Source: Adiantum capillus-veneris (Eukaryota > Streptophyta > Polypodiopsida > Polypodiales > Pteridaceae). From it: DNA of 64,000 nt. The translations under genes were made by a program, and so were the position numbers. Each line of letters begins with the position of its first letter. The first letter of the stretch is position 1. This document shows, piece after piece, positions 1 to 9,814 of this stretch. The notes below the pieces were generated by a model. That model was given only the letters and a program-made list of their open reading frames with translations, had not been told where the DNA came from and made no database searches. Location: positions 67,203,395-67,267,394 of the forward strand of contig CM043944.1 in the NCBI GenBank assembly GCA_014529385.2, in the 5' to 3' direction.

Positions 1-1029
1 GGCCCAGTGAAAGGTTTCTCTTTGGGGAATTTGATGGAGATTGGTCCTTTTCGGCTAGGCAGTATAACCATCAAGTTTAATGAGCTCTACGCCATTCACG
101 CCTATGAGGAAAAGGGTGAATGGGTTTGTTTTTGCCTGGCCGGGTGAAGTACCCGCGGTTTCTTATTGGAAATCGGCCATAATCCGGGTATGGCCTGATG
201 CCAATAGTTGGATGAGAAAGTCATACTCAAGGAGGATGATGTGAATTGAATTAAGGAAATTTGTTCGAATTGGTTGCATAAAAAGGAACTGGAAAGGCTA
301 GAAATATAGGGGCTATCCTGTGCAACTATCACCAGATGGTGCTAAACCTCTCGAAATAAAATGCTTAAGAAGGAATGATTAAATTACTTGATGAGCCTTT
401 CCCAAACACTTAATTTTGGGAAATATTGTGAAGGTGCTACCATTTTGATAGCTTGTAACCGATTATCTCGGTCCTAAGTAAGGCGAGATGAATTGGTTGA
501 ATCCACCTAGTTGTTGCTGCTTTGTTATGGCCATAAAAAAGAGATAATGTCATATTATTATTTTTTTTGGGGGAGGAAACTCCCAATTTTTTAATTATGA
601 GCTACTTTTGACAAAAAACGTGTGTGTGTGTGTGTGTGGTGTAATAATTGAAGAACAGCCACTTCAAATTGTCCTCTCTCGCGTACGAGTTGAGCTATCC
701 TTTGCGCTGGAACTGACAGGCCGATTGGCCTTCCTATTGTCACATCACAACCTTCCTTTGCTTTGAGCTGTGCTGTGTGGCCATCCTCTTTGCTGTGCTC
801 ATCCCAATCTCTTCTTGGTGTCCCCTTTGCTGGTTTCTATGAGGTCCCCACGAAGGGTTGCTGCTACTAGGGCCACTCCTAGTAGAACAGCCAGGCCTAC
901 CAAGGCCAATTCCAAGCTCACATCTCCTCATAGCACCAAGACCACACCATCTGTGCTGTCCGAGGAAGTGAGGACACCGAATAATCGCGCAAGCAAGCAG
1001 AGTTTCTCAGTCGCACAATCTAAACATGG
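1..1029. other. Unassigned stretch left of element A
   Basis: I recognise no gene here. A short open stretch on the + strand from base 1 to about 148 matches no family I know. Position 545-600 is T- and G-rich, and a TG microsatellite lies at 621-638. No LTR termini, PBS or polymerase motif was seen. It may be the 5' part of degraded gypsy copy A, whose recognisable coding starts near 1030, or older unrelated DNA. Confidence 0.4.
621..638. repeat. (TG)n microsatellite
   Basis: A run of nine TG dinucleotides follows an A-rich tract. It is simple sequence with no coding role. Confidence 0.9.
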
Positions 1030-1718
1030 AGGGTCTAGAGTTGGTCTATGGAGACATAAAGTCAAAAATAACGATGGATAGTAGAGAGAAAACCTTCAAG
1101 GAATTAATAGCGTATCAAGGAGAGTATGAGGCTAAATGTGATTGTAAGATCTTCCCTTCGTAAAGAAAAGCCTTTAAGCCTATCCTAGATTCCAACAGTC
1201 TCCAATAGTTCTTGTCAACACCGATGCCATGTACATTGACTCTAGCTGAGCTTTTAAGGGTTAAACCACATTTGTTGAAGAGCATGTCTAGAAACGATGG
1301 GGATACAAAAATCCATGGAAAGTTCTGAAGGGCCAAAAAATGGATGTAGGAGGCCTAAGCATGAGATGCAACCAGTTCCAATCAGTAAAGTAGGAGACTA
1401 CTATGAAGGATAAGATGGCAACACAATGCTAATATTGGGATATAAAGGAGTCCAATCAGTGGGTATTTTGGATAGTGGCGCGGGTGTATCCATAGTCACA
1501 AAACAATTGTGCAAAAACTGGGGAACACCTACTTTAAGACAAACAAGAATGAAACTCCATCTAGTAGTTGGCTATGTCAAAATTGGAATAAGTACAATGT
1601 TATTCTTGGTAGACCATTCATGCACCAATTAAAAATGGTACAAGATTGGGAATACGACTACATCTACATACGCCATATGGGAAATGTTACTTGAATAAAC
1701 TTGAAAGATCATAGCTAC
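1030..1718 (+). pseudogene. pol: Gypsy copy A: degraded pol N-terminal/protease region
   Basis: Broken translations match, in the same order, the pol N-terminus of element I (56640-57425). A YGD motif is followed by a GEYEAK segment, then a retropepsin core with the active-site signature LDSGAGVSI near 1470-1490. After that come equivalents of the RPFM..LKMVQDW motif near 1610-1650 and of NLKDHSY near 1693-1715. Frames change several times and stops are frequent, so it is dead. It is the left part of an older gypsy copy that was split by chromovirus B; the right part resumes at 15422. The protease would have processed Gag-Pol in virus-like particles. Confidence 0.75.
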
Positions 1719-1808
1719 ACATCCATATTTGTGGATTTTTGTTCAACCATGCAGGAATCTCTAAATCAGCAGTTGTGGCTGAACCAAAATCCTCTACAGG
1801 TGTCTTTT
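1719..1808 (-). pseudogene. Inverted ~90-bp fragment of gypsy copy A
   Basis: On the minus strand this translates to QKTPVEDFGSA..., then PAWLNKNP and QIWMC. These correspond to the segment that directly follows NLKDHSY in element I (RTPVEEFDSA ... PAWLGKP ... WMC, near 57440-57535). Here the piece stands in the opposite orientation to its neighbour at 1693-1718. A small inversion therefore occurred at this junction, next to the truncated LTR of element B. Confidence 0.75.
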
Positions 1809-3252
1809 GTATTATAGTAGTTTCTCCCATCAAGAGAGACTTGGTACAATACAATCTTTGTGTTCCTTGTGACCTACGTGATGCAATGAAGATGGAAAGC
1901 TTCATGCATCACAAGCATAACATAAACTTGTAGAAAGAATTAACTATCCCAAGCCTCAGTCCCAAGGCCTCAAACACCTTCGAAGGTGGAGAGAGCTAGC
2001 GGGGAATGAGGATAGGGAAGAGGAAGAAGAAACATTCCATAGGAGAAAGAAATAGTTCCTCACTTATCATTACTCTTCTTGCTAGCATACATAATAGCAT
2101 AGTAATGGAGATGGAGAAGATGTCAAGCTTAAGCATTGAAGCACGACTCTTGGTTGGATTTGCATTCCATAGCCAAGAGTGTTGGTGTAGGCTTTCACTC
2201 TCACAAGCTTGGAGAAGGAGGTGGTGTTCCTCAACTTTCACTAAGTGAGAATGGCTTTCCAAATGAGTGTGTGTGTGGAGTATATGCCCCTAGCACCCCC
2301 CTTCCTTGCTTTGGGTGAAAATTCTACATGCTACAAGCTCATTGGACCCCTCTCCCCTTAGCCAATCACATACAACATGCAGTCAAGCATATGGGTAGTC
2401 TTTTGACAAGTGTCCTCCTTACCCCTTAGAGAGAGAGAGAGAGCTTGAAAATATCTAGATATTTGTTAGATGGAAGTAGAATCTCATTGGACCCCTCTTT
2501 AGCCCAACCAATAGCATTCAAGCACACCATGTGGTTAAGCTTAGTGAGAGTCTGACATGTGTCCCATGTGCTCTTTTAGAATTCCCCTAACTTTGAGATT
2601 TTTATGCATAGGAAGTTTCTCAAGCAACTTCTTCATTAAGTGAGTAGGTTCTCTTTTTGACTCAAGCATTTTACCCCCCATGCATAGGAAGCTTCTCAAG
2701 CAACTTCCTCATTAAATGTGATAAGTACCTCAAGTACCTTAGTCATCAAGCATGACAAGCACCTTAGGTGGGGTTCCCACCTCAAGCACAGCCTTACTTG
2801 CTTAAGTTTAGGTCGGGTTCCCACATCAAGCACATCTCTAGCTTGCTTAAGTTTAGGTCGAGTTCCCACCTCAAGCACAGTCCTAGCTTGCTTAAGGTTC
2901 CAACCTCAAGCACAACCCTAGCTTGCTTAAGTTTAGGTCGGGTTCCCACCTCAAGCTCAGCCCTAGCTTGCTTAAGGTCAAAGGACTTTTAACATTAACC
3001 ATTGGAGGTCTTTAATGAAGCTAACCCTAAGGTCTTTTAAGCTTCATTATTTGCACGGTTCTCTTTGATAGACTACCTCCTTTTGGACCCTTATTGAGAT
3101 GTAACCATCTCTCCTTTTTGGTCCTGTGTTGAGATAGGTCTAGAAGCACATGTCTTTATTCTAATTCTTGTTCCCATTTATTCTCCCACATTAAATGATC
3201 ATTTTAGTATGAGAAAATTATTTGGTAAAGTTAGATATTATATTTTATGACA
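1809..3252 (-). repeat. Element B 3' LTR (truncated at its distal end)
   Basis: It matches 13970-15421 base for base with few differences and ends with ACA at 3252, so on the minus strand it starts TGTCATAAAA. The portion equivalent to 13609-13966 of the other LTR is missing on the left, where an inverted fragment of the host element abuts. An internal ~46-bp subrepeat lies at 2740-2985, and a short GA run near 2430. Confidence 0.85.
2740..2985. repeat. LTR subrepeats, about 46-bp units
   Basis: About five diverged units share the core GGTTCCCACCTCAAGCAC followed by AGCTTGCTTAAG. One unit lacks the TTTAGGTCG spacer and is shorter. The same array recurs in the other LTR of B at 14935-15150 with small unit-level differences. 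Confidence 0.85.
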
Positions 3253-3266
3253 TTACCTCTCTCTTG
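3253..3266 (-). promoter_or_regulatory. Element B polypurine tract
   Basis: On the minus strand the purine tract CAAGAGAGAGGTAA lies directly before the LTR start TGTCATAA. This is the expected position of the plus-strand DNA priming site. Confidence 0.75.
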
Positions 3267-3639
3267 AAATCATAGTCATTCTCGACTATGAGGTAGAGAA
3301 GATAAAGCCTAGTCATTAGTCCATGTTACTTAGTGGGTAGAGGATCCCTTTTTACCCTTCGACATCATTCCAAGATGGATGAATAATCCATTTGGTGATT
3401 GGGAGACGTAGCTGCCGCAAGCATGTCTGCTCTTTAGTCCATATCTTACTTCCAAAGTAGAGTGACAAGTTCTACTTGGTGTTTAGGAGACGTCGTCACC
3501 ACAAACATGATTCTAAGCATGCATACTTTTAAATTTGTGCACAATAAAAAGAGAACTAGTCTTATAAGACAAAAATGTTTTTAATTTAAAATGCATTTTC
3601 ATATGCTTACTCTAGTGCAGCATTGTAAGCATTCACAAG

Positions 3640-4646
3640 GTTCATATTATCCTTAAGCTAGGTTCCTTGCATCCATCTAGCATCTTTAAAGAATAATTCT
3701 TAAACTTAATAAGATATCGTCAGATAATCTTATTGTTTCTGAATACCTTGTCTTCATGTCATAGGATGGACTCAGGTTGAAGTACTTCTTCTTGATCTTC
3801 GATTTTTGGAGGGTCTGCAACTATTGCTTCTTTTGGTGGCACTCCTTTGTAAGGCTTATGTAGGTTCTCATGGAAAACATTGTGCATGAGCCAATGGTTG
3901 GGCAACCTTAATTGATAAGCTATCTCATTGATTAGCTTAATAATTTAAAGGACCATAGTATCTTTTTGCTAATTTAGCATCATACTCTTGGTGGTCTGTA
4001 GGACTCATGCCCGTAGTATGCCTCAGATGAGCCTTGAGAAACTTTAGCAAGATCCAATCATTTTACTTAAAGGCTAAGGCTCTTTTGTGCTTATTAGCAA
4101 CATCCCTTTTTGCCTTTGCTGTGAGATGCCATATAACCATTTTAATCTTTGGAAAATATTCTTGTAGGTCTTGGTTATATCCATCAGTAGCAAAGATCTT
4201 CCCATATACTTTTAGTAATAAGGGACTTTTGGATCTTCCTTCTTTAACCTCAAAAGGTACTTTCCCCATAGAAGTATGTACAATATCATTGTACGCATAC
4301 TCTATAAGAGGTAGGTACTTCTATCATTGAGAACATTGATCTATTTCCATGACATAGGCTTTAAGTAGATAAAAAATCGTTAGATTAGTTATTTCACTTT
4401 GGTCATCCGTTTGTGGATGATAGGCCGAAAGAGAAATTTAATCTACTTCCTAGATTCTCAAAGAGACCCTTCTAGAAATTACTAGTCATTCTAGGATCTT
4501 TGTCAAACACTATGGGTGTTGGAAATCCATGATGCTTGAAAATTTGAGATCTGAAGAGGGTTGCCATTTGATGTGCCTCAATAGTATTTTTGACAGGCAT
4601 AGAGTGTGTTTTCTTGTTAAGCTTGTCGACTGAAACAATCCAAGTT
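3640..4646 (-). pseudogene. pol: Element B integrase core to chromodomain remnant
   Basis: Minus-strand reading from 4646 downward gives an integrase core segment: IVSVDKLNK, then HGFPTPIVFDKDPRMTSNF with the second catalytic Asp. These correspond to the VVVDRLTK and IVSDRDPRF motifs of chromoviral integrases. Many stops follow. At 3815-3655 a segment reads EVLQPESIL, then RYLIKFKNYS, which fits the chromodomain that chromoviruses carry at the integrase C-terminus. The N-terminal part of the core was lost or separated when copia C inserted at 4652. The full protein would have inserted cDNA, with the chromodomain directing it to certain chromatin. This copy is dead. Confidence 0.75.
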
Positions 4647-4651
4647 GCTTG

Positions 4652-4878
4652 TGTTGGAATTAGGGTTGCAGAGAAATGCACACAGCTTGGAGAAGACGAA
4701 GTAAGCTCAAGGCACACAATAGAGAGTGTATTACTTGGTGTGCAATGGAAAGATAGATAGCCCTAGAGTGATGGGCGTATATATAATGCACGAGGGAAAA
4801 AACCTCCTAAAGAGGAAAAAAATGCCCCGGCGGTCCTAGTGTGTTCACACACAGCACTACCACATGTATATGGTAACA
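4652..4878 (-). repeat. Element C 3' LTR
   Basis: The 227-bp copy begins TGTTGGAATT and ends GGTAACA on the + strand. It holds a TATATATA box-like run near 4770-4780. It is longer than the 5' LTR by an ~11-bp insertion near 4700. Confidence 0.95.
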
Positions 4879-4890
4879 AATCCCCCTTGG
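4879..4890 (-). promoter_or_regulatory. Element C polypurine tract
   Basis: The minus strand reads CCAAGGGGGATT directly before the LTR start TGTTACC. This is the standard position for plus-strand priming. Confidence 0.8.
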
Positions 4891-4954
4891 AGTGATGCGG
4901 TGAATGAGAGTTGGCACATGAATAAAGGGAAGTGCCATGCCCTTAGGACAGAAT

Positions 4955-5510
4955 CAGTCCACAAAGGGGAGTAAGCCCAAAGCTTTGCGGAAAGCTTCAA
5001 GCTTCTCACGAGACAATGCCTTTGTGAAAAGACCTGCAAGTTGTCCTGTGTTGACACATAAGCCAAGCTGATCTCTCCTGCTGAGAGCCTCTCCCTGACA
5101 TAGTGGTGATGCACCTCAATGTGCTTTGTGCGAGCATGAAAAACTGGGTTCCTCGCAACTACCAATGCGCTCTGACTGTCAGTGTAGATAGTGTTGGCAG
5201 TGTCCCGTCCAACACCCAAATCAGCCATAAGGCGTCTGAGACATACACACTCAACTGTACCTGTGAAGATTGCCCTATACTCAGCCTCACAACTCAAAGT
5301 GGCCACAGTAGGTTGCTTCTTGCTCAACCATGATATACATGAGCTGCCAAGCATGAAACAAAAACCACTTGTGGACACTCGCGTGTCAAAACAACCAGCC
5401 CAATCTGAGTCCGAAAAAGCATGTAAGTCTGGCGGCAATGATCCCCCCTTGGGATAAAACAAGCCCAGATGTAAAGTGCCACTAAGGTAGCGGAAAATCC
5501 TCTTGACAGC
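4955..5510 (-). CDS. pol: Element C RNase H domain (C-terminus of pol)
   Basis: The translation shows copia RNase H motifs in order: AFSDSDWAGC with the first Asp, STSGFCF, SCEAEYRA with the catalytic Glu, TDSQSA with the next Asp, and KHIEVHHHYVRE. It degrades the RNA strand of the RNA/DNA hybrid during reverse transcription. It continues from the RT frame near 5510. Near 5045 a one-base shift breaks the frame after STQDNL. In the corrected frame the tail reads through FTKALSRE and ends with a stop at 4955-4957, which gives the true family C-terminus. The lesion lies after all catalytic residues. Confidence 0.9.
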
Positions 5511-7259
5511 CTACAAATGCTTAGACCCTGGGCTATGCATAAATCTGCTGACCTGTGAGACTTCAAACTGAATATCTGGCCTCGTGTTGCATACATAAAT
5601 GAGGCATCCAACAGCAGTCTGGTAAAGAGTGACATCAGCAGGATCGCCAGCATCATGTAGACTCAATTTCAAACTTGTTTCCATGGGAGTGGCAATAGGT
5701 TTGCAATCCTCAAGTCCAAACTTACATAGCAATGTCTCTATGTAACTTTTCTGACACAAGGCAATACCACCATCACATTGCTTAAACTGTATACCCAAGT
5801 AATGATGCAACAGCCCCAAATCTTTCATCTTGAAAGTAGCATTCAAATCAGCCTTAAATTCAGCAATATGTCTCTCATTGGGTCCAGTGATCAGCAAATC
5901 ATCAACATAAAGAACCACAATGAGAAGTACATCACCCTCACGCTTTACATACAATGTGCTTTCTGTTGGACTGTTACGAAAGCCTTGTTTGACCAAATGA
6001 GTGTCAGCTTTCTCATACCAAGCACGGGGAGATTGCTTCAACCCATACAAAGCCTTGTTACATTTGCACACTTTGTCCTCTTGTCCTTTTATGACAAAAC
6101 CGTGAGGCTGCGTTACATAAACTTCCTCAAATATGTCACCATTTAAGAAATTAGCCGTAACAATGTCTGATTGATGTACATCCCAACCAAAATGAGGTGC
6201 CAATGCACATAGAAAATGCACAGTAGTCATACGACAAGTGGGAGCAAAAGTTTCTTCATAATCTATGCCTTTTTGCTGTGCATAACCCTTTGCAACAAGT
6301 CGAGCCTTATGGTGATCGATCTCACCATCCGGCTTGCGTTTCAACTTGTAAACCCACTTCGTACCAATGGCCTTTTTGCCAGGAGGCAAATCACATAAAG
6401 TCCATGTGTCATTTTCTATAAGTGCATCATATTCTGATTGCATGGCAGCCATCCGATTTTCTGAATTCTGTGCTTCATCAAAAGACAAAGACTCCTCAAC
6501 ATCATGTAAGCTAGACACAACCAAAGCATAACAATCTGATGCATAAGATGCATGGCGAGAGCCTGAGCGAGTACGACTAGACAAAGGTGAATCCAATTTA
6601 CTGTCACGCAAAGTGTGCACTAGCCATTTTGGCATACCTCTAGCCTGCTCATTTTCAGCCCTTTCCTCATCAAGTACATCATGTACATCTGCATCGGTAA
6701 TAGGCTGATCTAAAACATTTTCAGAAACCCCCATAGGCTGTACATTTGCCTCATTGGAACTTACATTCGTATTTCCACCACTGAAAAGAGGCAACAAAGT
6801 GTCATAAATGTCCTGTGAGCTTACATTACTGTCTCTAGTACATGACAGCAAGGGCTGAACAGAATCTTCCACAAACACTACATCCCGAGAAACCAGAATA
6901 CGTTTTGTTTGCGGATGATACAACCTGTAACCTTTGCTTTTAGCACTATAACCAACAAAAATACATTTGACAGCCTTATCATCCAATTTTCTACACTGCC
7001 CTTGTGGCACCAAAGCATATGCCAAACAGCCAAAAACACGCATGTGCTCAATAGAAGGCTTTCTATCATGCCATGCTTCATATGGAGTAATAGACTGCAA
7101 AGCTTTCGTAGGACACCTGTTAAGTACATAAGTGGCACACATGATGGCCTCAAGCCAAAAAGAATGCGGCAAAGCTTGACTTTTGACCATACATCGTGCC
7201 ATTTTCGTCAGTGACCTGTTTTTCCTCTCAGCTGTTGAGGTGTATAAGGCACTGTACAT
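5511..7259 (-). CDS. pol: Element C integrase C-terminal half and reverse transcriptase
   Basis: The first ~110 codons finish the copia integrase: the third catalytic residue in AERKNRSL, then HSFWLEA, YVLNRCPTKAL, TPYEAW and VFGCLAYA. A spacer rich in Ser, Asn and Glu follows. RT spans roughly residues 270-500 with KWVYKLKRKPDGE, ARLVAKGYAQ, DYEETFAP, and the catalytic YVDD in VLYVDDLLITG. It copies genomic RNA into cDNA inside the particle. A frameshift near 7210-7260 separates this frame from the upstream gag-protease-integrase frame, so the polyprotein is not continuous as sequenced. Motif content is otherwise complete. Confidence 0.92.
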   Translation of the reverse strand: MYSALYTSTAERKNRSLTKMARCMVKSQALPHSFWLEAIMCATYVLNRCPTKALQSITPYEAWHDRKPSIEHMRVFGCLAYALVPQGQCRKLDDKAVKCIFVGYSAKSKGYRLYHPQTKRILVSRDVVFVEDSVQPLLSCTRDSNVSSQDIYDTLLPLFSGGNTNVSSNEANVQPMGVSENVLDQPITDADVHDVLDEERAENEQARGMPKWLVHTLRDSKLDSPLSSRTRSGSRHASYASDCYALVVSSLHDVEESLSFDEAQNSENRMAAMQSEYDALIENDTWTLCDLPPGKKAIGTKWVYKLKRKPDGEIDHHKARLVAKGYAQQKGIDYEETFAPTCRMTTVHFLCALAPHFGWDVHQSDIVTANFLNGDIFEEVYVTQPHGFVIKGQEDKVCKCNKALYGLKQSPRAWYEKADTHLVKQGFRNSPTESTLYVKREGDVLLIVVLYVDDLLITGPNERHIAEFKADLNATFKMKDLGLLHHYLGIQFKQCDGGIALCQKSYIETLLCKFGLEDCKPIATPMETSLKLSLHDAGDPADVTLYQTAVGCLIYVCNTRPDIQFEVSQVSRFMHSPGSKHL

Positions 7260-9232
7260 TGGTGTTTTATCCCACGACTAGCCAGAAATGCATGAAATTC
7301 ATGAGACATATACTCCCCCCCTCGATCGGAAGGGAGGGTGCCCATAGTACATTTCGAGACATTTTCAGCCATAGCCAGAAATTGTTTGAAGCACATAAAA
7401 ACTTTGGACTTCGCTTTAAGCGGAAATACCCATACATGCTTGGAGTAATCATCAATGAAAGTCACGAAGTACAGGTAATTGCCCAAGGACGGGATTTGCA
7501 AGGCCCCACAAACATCACTATGCACAAGCTGCAACCTGCATGCGGCCCGAACTGAACCATCCTTTGGAAATTTAGAACGTTGCATCTTACCCAAAATACA
7601 ACCTTCACAAACATGTTTGACAGGTGCTTCAAGAGGTGGCAAAGAAGCAACCATGTCAGATTTCTGCAAACGTAGCAAACTGGCAAAATTCAGATGACCA
7701 AAACATGCATGCCAAAGTTTTGCATCTGAAATAGCCCTTGAATCTGCAACAGCATTTGCAAAATTTTGTCCACACTTGTCATACAAAGTGAGCTTATACA
7801 GCCCATGACACAAAAGGCCAGATGCAACAATTTCATCACCAAAACTGAGATCATGAACTGTACATCTGTCATCCACAAATTTGACTACAAGTCCAAGTCT
7901 AGCAAGTGCGGATACAGACAAGAGATTCTTCTTGATCCTAGGTACATAAAGTGCATCAACAAGTGTGAAGAAACTGCCATTAGCAGTAGTGAGCACAATC
8001 TTTCCAACTCCCTGAACTGGATAAGAGGTGTTGTTGGCACAAGTGATTGAATTCCCATGAGGGACTGACTCGAGAGAGGTAAACAATTCACGATGTGAGG
8101 TAATGTGCTTTGTAGCATCACTGTCGAAATACCACACATGTGAATCTGCAGCAACTGACAAGCATGCATCATGGACAGCAGGATTGTAAGTGCACTCTGC
8201 GCTAAAAGCCCATTGTGCATCAACATTAGCAACACAGTCTCCTTTCACAGAAGACTCAACAATGGCTGCATTTGTAGTGGAACCAGCATTTGTAGTGGAA
8301 CCACCCTCTTTCTTCTTAGCCTCTTTGGCCTTCAACTGAGGACACGACTTGATCAAGTGATCATTGGCTTTACAATAATGGCAACGCATCTTCTTTTTGC
8401 CCTTATCACCAGAATTTCCAGACGAAGTGCTGCCAGTAGAAGCATTAGGAACATAAGTTTTGCCACTCGCAGCAGAACCATAAGAAGTGGCTGCATTGCT
8501 GTTACCACCCTTTCTTTGAGAAGCAATAAAAGCCTGTTCAACTGCACACTGTCTAGTCCTGTTTTTTTTGGAAAGTGACTCTTGCAATAGCAATGTGCAT
8601 AATGCATCAAACTTGACAACTTTAGGATTTCCTTGGGTCATCAGTCTCCAAGTACTAGCAAAAGTCTGGTAGGAATCTGGTAAGGCATCAAGAACAGTCT
8701 GCACAAGGGAACTATCTGAAATGACTTCACCTGCAGAAATAAGTTGCTCATTGATATCCTTGACACTAGCAAGGAAAGTGTCCATATCATCTTCCTCATG
8801 CATAATCTTCGACTCCAGCTCTTTACGCAGCAAAGCAATTTTAGCCTCATTGCGGCTTGCATAAAGACCTGCTAAAATACCCCAAGCCTGCTTTGCAAAT
8901 TTTGCTGAACGGATGTGAGGAACAATGGTGCGCTTCACAGACAACGCAATCAATGCATGAGCCTGCGCATCCTTAACATCCCAACGAGCTTGTTCTGCAG
9001 TAGGAAAAACAACTCTAACAGCTACAATCCTTGCAGCAAGACCTGCAACATCCTCAACATCGCCTACATCCTCAGAACTAGGACGTACATCAATGCCCTG
9101 CACAATATTCCAAACACCTTTTGACACAAGAACATGTTGTATCATATAAGCCCACATAGAGTAGTTGTCCTCATCCAACCTGTCCTCAGCAGCAAACATC
9201 TTGAACACATCTGTGTTGTTGTTGTCAGCCAT
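7208..9232 (-). CDS. gag-pol: Element C gag, protease and integrase N-terminal half
   Basis: I chose the Met at 9232 (MADNNNTD), 20 codons inside a longer open frame, because copia Gag starts in this manner. A UBN2-type Gag covers about residues 10-240. A zinc knuckle CHYCKANDHLIKSC is near 300. A protease region begins at VWYFDSDATKHIT, where the usual DSGA is DSDA, probably disabling. Then comes the integrase HHCC module (WHACFGHL ... CEGCILGK) and the core with HSDVCG and LPSDRGGEY. The frame breaks after TVPYTPQQ near 7230 and continues in the downstream frame. Gag would form the particle, protease cut the polyprotein, and integrase insert cDNA. Confidence 0.92.
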   Translation of the reverse strand: MADNNNTDVFKMFAAEDRLDEDNYSMWAYMIQHVLVSKGVWNIVQGIDVRPSSEDVGDVEDVAGLAARIVAVRVVFPTAEQARWDVKDAQAHALIALSVKRTIVPHIRSAKFAKQAWGILAGLYASRNEAKIALLRKELESKIMHEEDDMDTFLASVKDINEQLISAGEVISDSSLVQTVLDALPDSYQTFASTWRLMTQGNPKVVKFDALCTLLLQESLSKKNRTRQCAVEQAFIASQRKGGNSNAATSYGSAASGKTYVPNASTGSTSSGNSGDKGKKKMRCHYCKANDHLIKSCPQLKAKEAKKKEGGSTTNAGSTTNAAIVESSVKGDCVANVDAQWAFSAECTYNPAVHDACLSVAADSHVWYFDSDATKHITSHRELFTSLESVPHGNSITCANNTSYPVQGVGKIVLTTANGSFFTLVDALYVPRIKKNLLSVSALARLGLVVKFVDDRCTVHDLSFGDEIVASGLLCHGLYKLTLYDKCGQNFANAVADSRAISDAKLWHACFGHLNFASLLRLQKSDMVASLPPLEAPVKHVCEGCILGKMQRSKFPKDGSVRAACRLQLVHSDVCGALQIPSLGNYLYFVTFIDDYSKHVWVFPLKAKSKVFMCFKQFLAMAENVSKCTMGTLPSDRGGEYMSHEFHAFLASRGIKHQCTVPYTPQQLRGKTGH

Positions 9233-9593
9233 GGTAAATGCTGCACCTGATGTGAAAACTGCCTGAAAATAGGAGAAACGGAGCGGGAACAACCTGTGCT
9301 ATATAGCACAAACCGTAGAAGACTATAAGGCACCTGTTATGCAGAAAACGGCACTAACAGAAATTCTACACAAAATGACGAAATAGCCTGTGCAGTACTG
9401 CCTGTAGTGGAAACGGAGGCCGAAATGAGCCCAAATCAAAATTCTGAGCAGACCAAGCTCTTCGAGTTCCTCCAAAATTTTTGTCGACCTGCGAACGCTC
9501 GCCAAAGCTCACTGAAATCGAAGAAAGTGAGCAGGCGTGTGCTGGAGCAGCTGGCGACTAAGCCCGGGAGGACGTGACCTGCTTTGATCCAAT
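9233..9593 (-). other. Element C 5' leader with possible PBS
   Basis: This is the untranslated leader between the 5' LTR and gag. Directly after the LTR end the minus strand reads ATTGGATCAAAGCAGG. It keeps the spacing of a PBS but only partly matches the tRNA-Met type TGGTATCAGAGC. It may be mutated or use another primer. Confidence 0.55.
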
Positions 9594-9809
9594 TGTTGGA
9601 ATTAGGGTTGCAGAGAAACACACACAACTTGGAGAAGATGAAGGAAACAATAGAGAGTGTATTACTTGGTGTGCAATGGAAAGATAGATAGCCCTAGAGT
9701 GATGGGCGTATATATAATGCACGGGGGAAAAAACCTCCTAAAGAGGGAAAAAATGCCCCGGCGGTCCTAGTGTGTTCACACACATCACTATCACATGTAT
9801 ATGGTAACA
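9594..9809 (-). repeat. Element C 5' LTR
   Basis: The 216-bp copy matches 4652-4878 with the same TGTTGG and GGTAACA ends. A TATATATA run near 9710-9720 is the likely promoter core, read on the minus strand toward gag. Confidence 0.95.
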
Positions 9810-9814
9810 GCTTC

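Larger units (their letters stand above)
4652..9809 (-). mobile_element. Element C: near-complete Ty1/copia retrotransposon
   Basis: About 5.2 kb, with LTRs at 4652-4878 and 9594-9809 (TGTTGG...GGTAACA on the + strand). It has a PPT, and coding order gag-PR-IN-RT-RNH, the copia order, on the minus strand. The flanks GCTTG (4647-4651) and GCTTC (9810-9814) agree in four of five bases and are a likely target site duplication. By eye the LTRs differ by roughly eight substitutions plus one ~11-bp indel, so this is a fairly recent insertion. It lies inside the integrase gene of chromovirus B. Two frameshifts interrupt pol, and the protease active site is altered. Confidence 0.95.

Noticed and set aside
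1-148. Short open stretch as a host gene exon
   Set aside because: No domain or splice structure recognised; too short to support.
676-712. Minus-strand TAGCTCAACTCG resembling a tRNA box A
   Set aside because: No box B at suitable distance and no tRNA fold was seen.
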